NCBI RefSeq assembly: GCF_900105215.1
Contig: NZ_FOIP01000002.1
Location: 2,046,001-2,110,000, forward strand
Direction of reading: 5' to 3'
Origin: Lacrimispora sphenoides
GTDB taxonomy: Bacteria > Bacillota > Clostridia > Lachnospirales > Lachnospiraceae
DNA length: 64,000 bases
Made by a program: the position numbers and the translations under genes. The notes under the pieces were generated by a model. It worked only from the letters and a program-made list of their open reading frames with translations. It did no database searches and was not told where the DNA came from. This document shows, in pieces, positions 60,534 through 64,000 of the stretch (position 1 is the stretch's first letter; each line of letters starts with the position of its first letter).

Positions 60534-61178
60534 CTAATCTCTCCGGTATGCACAGTCCGTTTTTCCACAGGATTCGCATCCCTTTATCTCACAGCGGTAA
60601 GGCTTTCCGCTGACTCCCATCACCGCTGTGACAGACTTGGAAGGGGTCATGAGAAGGCTGTCCGTCAGCATGATACCGATCCTTTTAGGCGTTTCTAAAA
60701 CTGTCGTAATATCCTTCTGGCATTCTAAGGGGAAGTCTCCGTAGCCCGGGCTGAACCTGGGCCTTAAATACAGCTGCCTGTCCTCATACTCCTCCTTCAG
60801 CTTCCGGTTCTCTTCATCACAATATTCCTCAATCATGGCGGTGGCCGCTGCCTGCATGGTGACCGCCTTGCTCATCTGCAGTTTTGTATACTTATGCAAC
60901 AGCACATCCACCCCTGCACCTAACGTAGCAGCAAATAAGATCACCTGTTCACAATCCTGTAAATTCCGGCTTAAATTCCGGCTTCGGGTCTTAAATACGG
61001 TAAAATCGATCCAGTCATCAGAAAGCAGCTCCAGGGGATATACCCGGCTTATGCTTTTAGGAGATGCCGCAGCCATTAGCTCCCTGATACATTCCTCAAT
61101 CAGGGTATTTACGGCTTCATCACCTTCATTTTTCCCGTATCCCAGATATCGCCGGATCTCTCTTCGGCTGATTTCCAT
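60534..61178 (-). CDS. Stand-alone MetH activation-domain protein
   Basis: The 214-residue protein contains RPRFSPGYGDFPLECQKDI (about 142-160) and MLTDSLLMTPSKSVTAVMG (about 175-193), which correspond to the activation domain of MetH (RPAPGYP and LTESFAMxP regions). It probably carries out the SAM-dependent reductive methylation that rescues oxidised cobalamin in the truncated MetH encoded next. The C-terminus has an extra Cys cluster (KGCESCGKTDCAY) not found in the E. coli domain, which may bind a metal or an electron carrier. GGAGG precedes the ATG. It lies 73 bp after metF. Confidence 0.9.
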   Translation of the reverse strand: MEISRREIRRYLGYGKNEGDEAVNTLIEECIRELMAAASPKSISRVYPLELLSDDWIDFTVFKTRSRNLSRNLQDCEQVILFAATLGAGVDVLLHKYTKLQMSKAVTMQAAATAMIEEYCDEENRKLKEEYEDRQLYLRPRFSPGYGDFPLECQKDITTVLETPKRIGIMLTDSLLMTPSKSVTAVMGVSGKPYRCEIKGCESCGKTDCAYRRD

Positions 61179-61251
61179 TGCTGTTCCTCCGTTTTTTCAT
61201 TTTAAATGGGTCCGCCCCTTTTTTAAAGGAGCCGGACCCTGGTTAAAAGAA

Positions 61252-62109
61252 TCACAATATCTCGGAAAGGTTCTCCTTGATTTTTAACGCCACATCCGGC
61301 TTATTCATGGAATAAACATGGATGGCATTCACTCCGTTGGCGATAAGGTCAATGATCTGTTCTGTGGCATAAGCAATTCCCGCCTGCTTCATGGCTGCCG
61401 GATTATCTCCGAACCTGTCCACTATGGCCTTGAAACGGGAAGGCAGATAGGTACCTGACAGTTGGCAGCTTCGGATGATCTGCTTTACATTGGTGACAGG
61501 CATGATTCCTGCGACGACCGGAACCGTGATTCCTTTTTCCCGGATGCGGTAGAGGTAATTGTATAAAATGTTATTGTCAAAAAACATCTGGGTGGTAACG
61601 AAATCGCAGCCTGCTTCCACCTTCTGTTTTAAGTAATCCATATCAATGGTCTTGCTGACGGATTCCACATGACCTTCCGGATAGCAGGCCGCGCCAATGC
61701 AGAAATCCCCGGCTTCCTTTATCTCCCTGATCAGCTCAGAGGCGTAATGGTATTCCTTTTTAGCAGGAGCATCGGTAGGCATATCTCCCCTGAGAGCAAG
61801 CACATTTTCAATTCCAGCCTCTTTCAGTTCACCAAGAACCTGGTGTACCTTTTCTTTTGTAGAGGTTACACAGGTTAAATGAGCCAGAGCCGTCACATGA
61901 TGCTGGTGATGGAGTGCAGAAGCGATATCAACGGTATATTGGCTGGTTCCTCCGCCTGCTCCATAAGTGACGCTCATAAAAGCTGGTTTCAGCTTTGCGA
62001 TCTCTGACGCAGCCTGTTCCACTGACTCATATTTATCCTCAGTTTTGGGAGGAAACACTTCAAAGGATAGGGTTGGCTTTCCCTGGCTCAATATATCTTT
62101 AATTTTCAT
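61252..62109 (-). CDS. metF: Methylenetetrahydrofolate reductase
   Basis: The 285-residue protein begins MKIKDILSQGKPTLSFEVFPPKTEDKYE-like MetF N-terminus (LSFEVFPPK) and has VTYGAGGGT, LALRGDMPTD, CDFVTTQMFFDN and GIMPVTNVKQI. It reduces methylene-tetrahydrofolate to methyl-tetrahydrofolate, the methyl donor for MetH. It is the first gene of the metF - activation protein - metH run. GGAG lies nine bases before the ATG. Upstream lie two intergenic repeat copies; no SAM or cobalamin riboswitch was recognised. Confidence 0.95.
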   Translation of the reverse strand: MKIKDILSQGKPTLSFEVFPPKTEDKYESVEQAASEIAKLKPAFMSVTYGAGGGTSQYTVDIASALHHQHHVTALAHLTCVTSTKEKVHQVLGELKEAGIENVLALRGDMPTDAPAKKEYHYASELIREIKEAGDFCIGAACYPEGHVESVSKTIDMDYLKQKVEAGCDFVTTQMFFDNNILYNYLYRIREKGITVPVVAGIMPVTNVKQIIRSCQLSGTYLPSRFKAIVDRFGDNPAAMKQAGIAYATEQIIDLIANGVNAIHVYSMNKPDVALKIKENLSEIL

Positions 62110-62139
62110 GCTGTCTGTCTCCTATCTTTCGTTTCATCA

Positions 62140-62258
62140 TTAGCGCCTATATATTTTGGGCATAAAGGTATACCCTAAGGGTGTTTCAACATTAACGCCC
62201 ATGCACTTTGGACATAGTAGCCCTTTGGGCATAATGGCATGCCCAAAAAGCTACTTTT
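62140..62258 (-). repeat. Two intergenic repeat copies upstream of metF
   Basis: Copies at about 62140-62190 and 62191-62258. On the minus strand the first reads AAACACCCTTAGGGTATACC and then TATGCCCAAAA...GGCGC. The second is diverged and carries extra GCCC/GGGC and GGCATGCC palindromes. They belong to the 52-bp family seen at 19.1 and 63.7 kb. Confidence 0.75.
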
Positions 62259-62309
62259 TATTATTTTAACACTTTACCACAAAAAACTGCTTCCCGCAAT
62301 AGATTCTGC

Positions 62310-63374
62310 TTACGTCTCCTGGCTTTCCATCACCTGAGGATTGCTGTAAGAAACGTAAATTCTGACCCCATCCTTGGTAAGATAAAGGTTGATATCAAAC
62401 ATCCCTTCTGTAATGAACGCTCCATCTTCCTGCCATTCTCCTGTTCCGGCCTGTTCCATAATAGCAGGAATGCTGCTTTCTTCCTGAGGAATACCTGCTC
62501 CTGTTTCTACAAGACTTAAAAACTCTCCTAAAAAGACAAGGGAATTTTCCCGGTCTTTCAGGGAAGAAATATAATCATGAAGTTCTCCGGTAGCAGTATC
62601 ATAATTAATATCTACATACTGATATACGTAATCTTCATCTCCTGGATCCAGCTGACTGGTTGCCTCATCTTCAAAGGTGAAGCTTTCCACGGTCTCATAA
62701 TAGGATATGGGGCCGCCCTCATCTTCAAACTGATAATTATCAGAATAAACAGCACCCTCTTCTATCTCATAGCCATAGTTGGTTTCGTTAAAAAACTGCT
62801 CCATGGAAGCTGCGACCTGTCTACCGTCAACTGGAAAATGATCATAGCCGTTACAAGACTCCCCAATTGCCTTTACATCCTCTTCTAAAAGCTCCGTAAA
62901 GCCGGAATCATCATATGGAACGGCTGTCTCATAGTTACTGATCTTTTCGTCCGTTATGGTCCGGTTTACCGTTCCAATGATCCTTGGAAGAATATTGATA
63001 ATAGCAAACAGAGCAATGGATATCACCACAGGCACAGTGGAATTCTTCTTTCCTTTTTCCTGGCCTGGCCGGGAAGGCTGTGACGGATTATGGCTGCCTG
63101 CCGGCTTAGAGGAAGGTCTTCCCACATTTTGCCTGGGGTTTACCGGCCTCTCAATCGTACTTTTCCGTCCTGCCGCTCCCTGTACATTCCTTTTCTGCGG
63201 CTTTCCGGCTCCATCTGGATTATGAACATCATGGCTGTTATTATCCGGGCGCCTTTCATTCAAATAATACTCCGAATTCCACAAAAGGGGCTGGCGGATC
63301 AACTTCCTGCACATCGGGCAATAATTCGCCTCATTAACCGGATGATCACAAATCGGACAAATCTTCTTCATCAT
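62310..63374 (-). CDS. Zinc-ribbon membrane protein of unknown function
   Basis: The 354-residue protein has an N-terminal zinc ribbon (CPICDHPVNEANYCPMC, about residues 6-22), a Pro/Asn/Arg-rich flexible linker (about 35-110), one membrane span (about 113-135) and an acidic extracytoplasmic domain (about 140-354) rich in Tyr, Asp and Glu. A zinc ribbon inside and a sensor-like domain outside is a layout seen in several uncharacterised Firmicutes envelope proteins. GGAGGG precedes the start (two adjacent ATG codons). It lies 15 bp after the next small gene. No function can be assigned. Confidence 0.8.
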   Translation of the reverse strand: MMKKICPICDHPVNEANYCPMCRKLIRQPLLWNSEYYLNERRPDNNSHDVHNPDGAGKPQKRNVQGAAGRKSTIERPVNPRQNVGRPSSKPAGSHNPSQPSRPGQEKGKKNSTVPVVISIALFAIINILPRIIGTVNRTITDEKISNYETAVPYDDSGFTELLEEDVKAIGESCNGYDHFPVDGRQVAASMEQFFNETNYGYEIEEGAVYSDNYQFEDEGGPISYYETVESFTFEDEATSQLDPGDEDYVYQYVDINYDTATGELHDYISSLKDRENSLVFLGEFLSLVETGAGIPQEESSIPAIMEQAGTGEWQEDGAFITEGMFDINLYLTKDGVRIYVSYSNPQVMESQET

Positions 63375-63389
63375 CCCAAAATCCCTCCT

Positions 63390-63716
63390 TTATCCCAGTA
63401 CCAGATGAGCCACGGCAATCTCGTCATCCTCCCTGAATCCCTGGGCACAAACCTGTATATCATAAACATATTTCTCCTGTAGTCCGGTAATGAAAGCAAT
63501 CTCAGCAATATTCTTTCCTTCCTGAGCCAGCACCAGCACCTGATGAACATCTGCTATTGTCTTTTTCAACAACTCATCCGATAGACCGAAAGGCTCAAGG
63601 TCAGCCGCTTCTTTATCTGACTCTGTGATAAAATCTTCCAGAGACAGGCTTCTTTCATCTTCTCCGCTGTTGTAGTAATCCTCTGAAATCTCCCAATCCT
63701 GTTCTCTCTCTGACAT
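63390..63716 (-). CDS. Small acidic protein with a helix-turn-helix-like segment, function unknown
   Basis: The 108-residue protein has an acidic disordered N-terminal third (to about residue 40) and a helical C-terminal part containing EGKNIAEIAFITGLQEKYVYDI (only part shown in any one motif: NIAEIAFITGL then KYVYDIQVC), which resembles a sigma-region-4 or DNA-binding helix-turn-helix. It ends DDEIAVAHLVLG. AAGGAG precedes the ATG. It is encoded between ftsZ and the zinc-ribbon gene on the same strand and probably shares a transcript with the latter. Confidence 0.7.
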   Translation of the reverse strand: MSEREQDWEISEDYYNSGEDERSLSLEDFITESDKEAADLEPFGLSDELLKKTIADVHQVLVLAQEGKNIAEIAFITGLQEKYVYDIQVCAQGFREDDEIAVAHLVLG

Positions 63717-63730
63717 TCTGCCACTCCTTT

Positions 63731-63811
63731 CATCTTATCTGCCCATGCTTTTTGGGCATAAAGTTATACCTGTAGGGTGTTTCATCTTATCTGCCCATGC
63801 AGGGTATTTCA
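63731..63811 (-). repeat. Two intergenic repeat copies after ftsZ (one complete, one internally deleted)
   Basis: A complete copy at 63731-63782 has exactly the 52-bp length of the tandem units at 19.1 kb. A second copy (63783-63811) keeps the CATCTTATCTGCCCATGC start and the AGGGTATTTC end but has lost the middle. Same orientation as all other copies relative to the genes. Confidence 0.8.
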
Positions 63812-63843
63812 AAAACAGACAGGTTCATCGGAACCTGCCTGAT
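63811..63843 (-). terminator. Intrinsic terminator after ftsZ
   Basis: AGGTTC (63821-63826) and GAACCT (63831-63836) with flanking C-G and CAG/CTG pairs form a stem. On the minus strand it is followed by CTGTTTTTGA. It lies about 20 bp after the ftsZ stop. Confidence 0.75.
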
Positions 63844-63861
63844 TATGTAATCTGATAAATT

Positions 63862-64000
63862 TTATCTTTTATTTCTCAAAAAATCAGGAATATTGATCTG
63901 AACTTCCTTATTCACAGTCGGACGATAAGGCTGTCCGCCTCCCTGGGGAGTACCCTGAGGGTTATTCTGCCCTGCATAATTCGGCTTCTGATAATTCCCT
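63862..64000 (-). CDS. ftsZ: Cell division protein FtsZ, C-terminal end (partial)
   Basis: The last 45 residues are visible on the minus strand, a Gln/Asn/Pro/Gly-rich flexible linker (NYAGQNNPQGTPQGG) followed by VQINIPDFLRNKR and a stop. The I-P-D/A-F-L-R core is the conserved C-terminal peptide of FtsZ that binds FtsA, ZipA-like and SepF partners. The GTPase domain lies beyond the window edge. A terminator follows directly, so ftsZ closes its transcript. Confidence 0.88.
   Translation of the reverse strand, partial: GNYQKPNYAGQNNPQGTPQGGGQPYRPTVNKEVQINIPDFLRNKR

Noticed and set aside
62110..62309. SAM or cobalamin riboswitch upstream of metF
   Set aside because: The palindromes there belong to the dispersed repeat family, and no conserved riboswitch core was recognised.

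Overview
The window looks like a chromosomal segment of a spore-forming Lachnospiraceae-type clostridium, most like the Lacrimispora / Hungatella / Clostridium saccharolyticum group by gene content. Evidence: Gram-positive low-to-mid GC style, strong AGGAGG-type ribosome binding sites, an alpha/beta-type small acid-soluble spore protein, YesM/YesN-type two-component systems driving sugar ABC transporters, the anaerobic (cbi) cobalamin route, and a FtsZ tail ending in IPDFLRNKR. No rRNA, tRNA, transposase, prophage or CRISPR array was seen. Almost everything lies on the minus strand; the plus-strand exceptions are a polysaccharide deacetylase, a VOC protein, an orphan PTS EIIC and an EamA exporter.

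Layout, left to right. 1-6.2 kb: a glycan-use locus read right to left (YesN regulator, YesM kinase, two MalF/MalG-type permeases, GH112 galactosyl phosphorylase cut by the window edge). 6.3-16.3 kb: a ten-gene anaerobic corrin-ring operon, cbiD-L-F-G-H-JE(fusion)-T-A-cobT-cobU, with its own promoter and terminator. 16.3-19.6 kb: a SASP gene and an envelope module pspC-padR-DUF1700-DUF4097-pspC behind a consensus promoter with two perfect palindromes. 19.6-27 kb: kinase, regulator, RbsACB-type sugar ABC transporter and a stray TRAP solute-binding protein. 27-34 kb: D,D-carboxypeptidase, deacetylase, VOC protein, a G3E GTPase/DUF1980-like fusion, a CobW GTPase with a His/Cys-rich repeat tail, and an orphan EIIC. 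34-39 kb: ZnuACB followed directly by KtrB/TrkH, TrkA and a FeoB-associated-type Cys-rich peptide. 39-47.5 kb: LCP ligase, HAD phosphatase, FruA/FruK, a chemoreceptor, an RpiR regulator. 47.5-56 kb: metallophosphoesterase, cyclopropane synthase, EamA exporter, Sfp-type phosphopantetheinyl transferase, MBL hydrolase, enolase, purine permease. 56-62 kb: an RDAC-type small protein, trpS, and metF / MetH-activation protein / metH. 62-64 kb: two unknown proteins and the 3' end of ftsZ.

Functional links: the cbi/cob operon makes the cofactor used by the split MetH, and metF supplies its methyl donor. Zinc uptake (Znu) and two G3E-type metallochaperone candidates lie within 8 kb of each other.

The most unusual structure is not in the genes. 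(1) A family of roughly 52-bp two-hairpin intergenic repeats occurs at five places, about eleven copies, all in the same orientation relative to the flanking genes, sometimes as exact-period tandems; in front of cbiD two copies form the whole mRNA leader. (2) The first 126 nt of the predicted trpS transcript fold into a tightly closed four-way junction with a 7-bp closing stem, and no T-box sequence is present. (3) The PadR operon carries two perfect palindromes, one across the promoter and one just downstream. Start sites were adjusted by eye where a ribosome binding site decided them.
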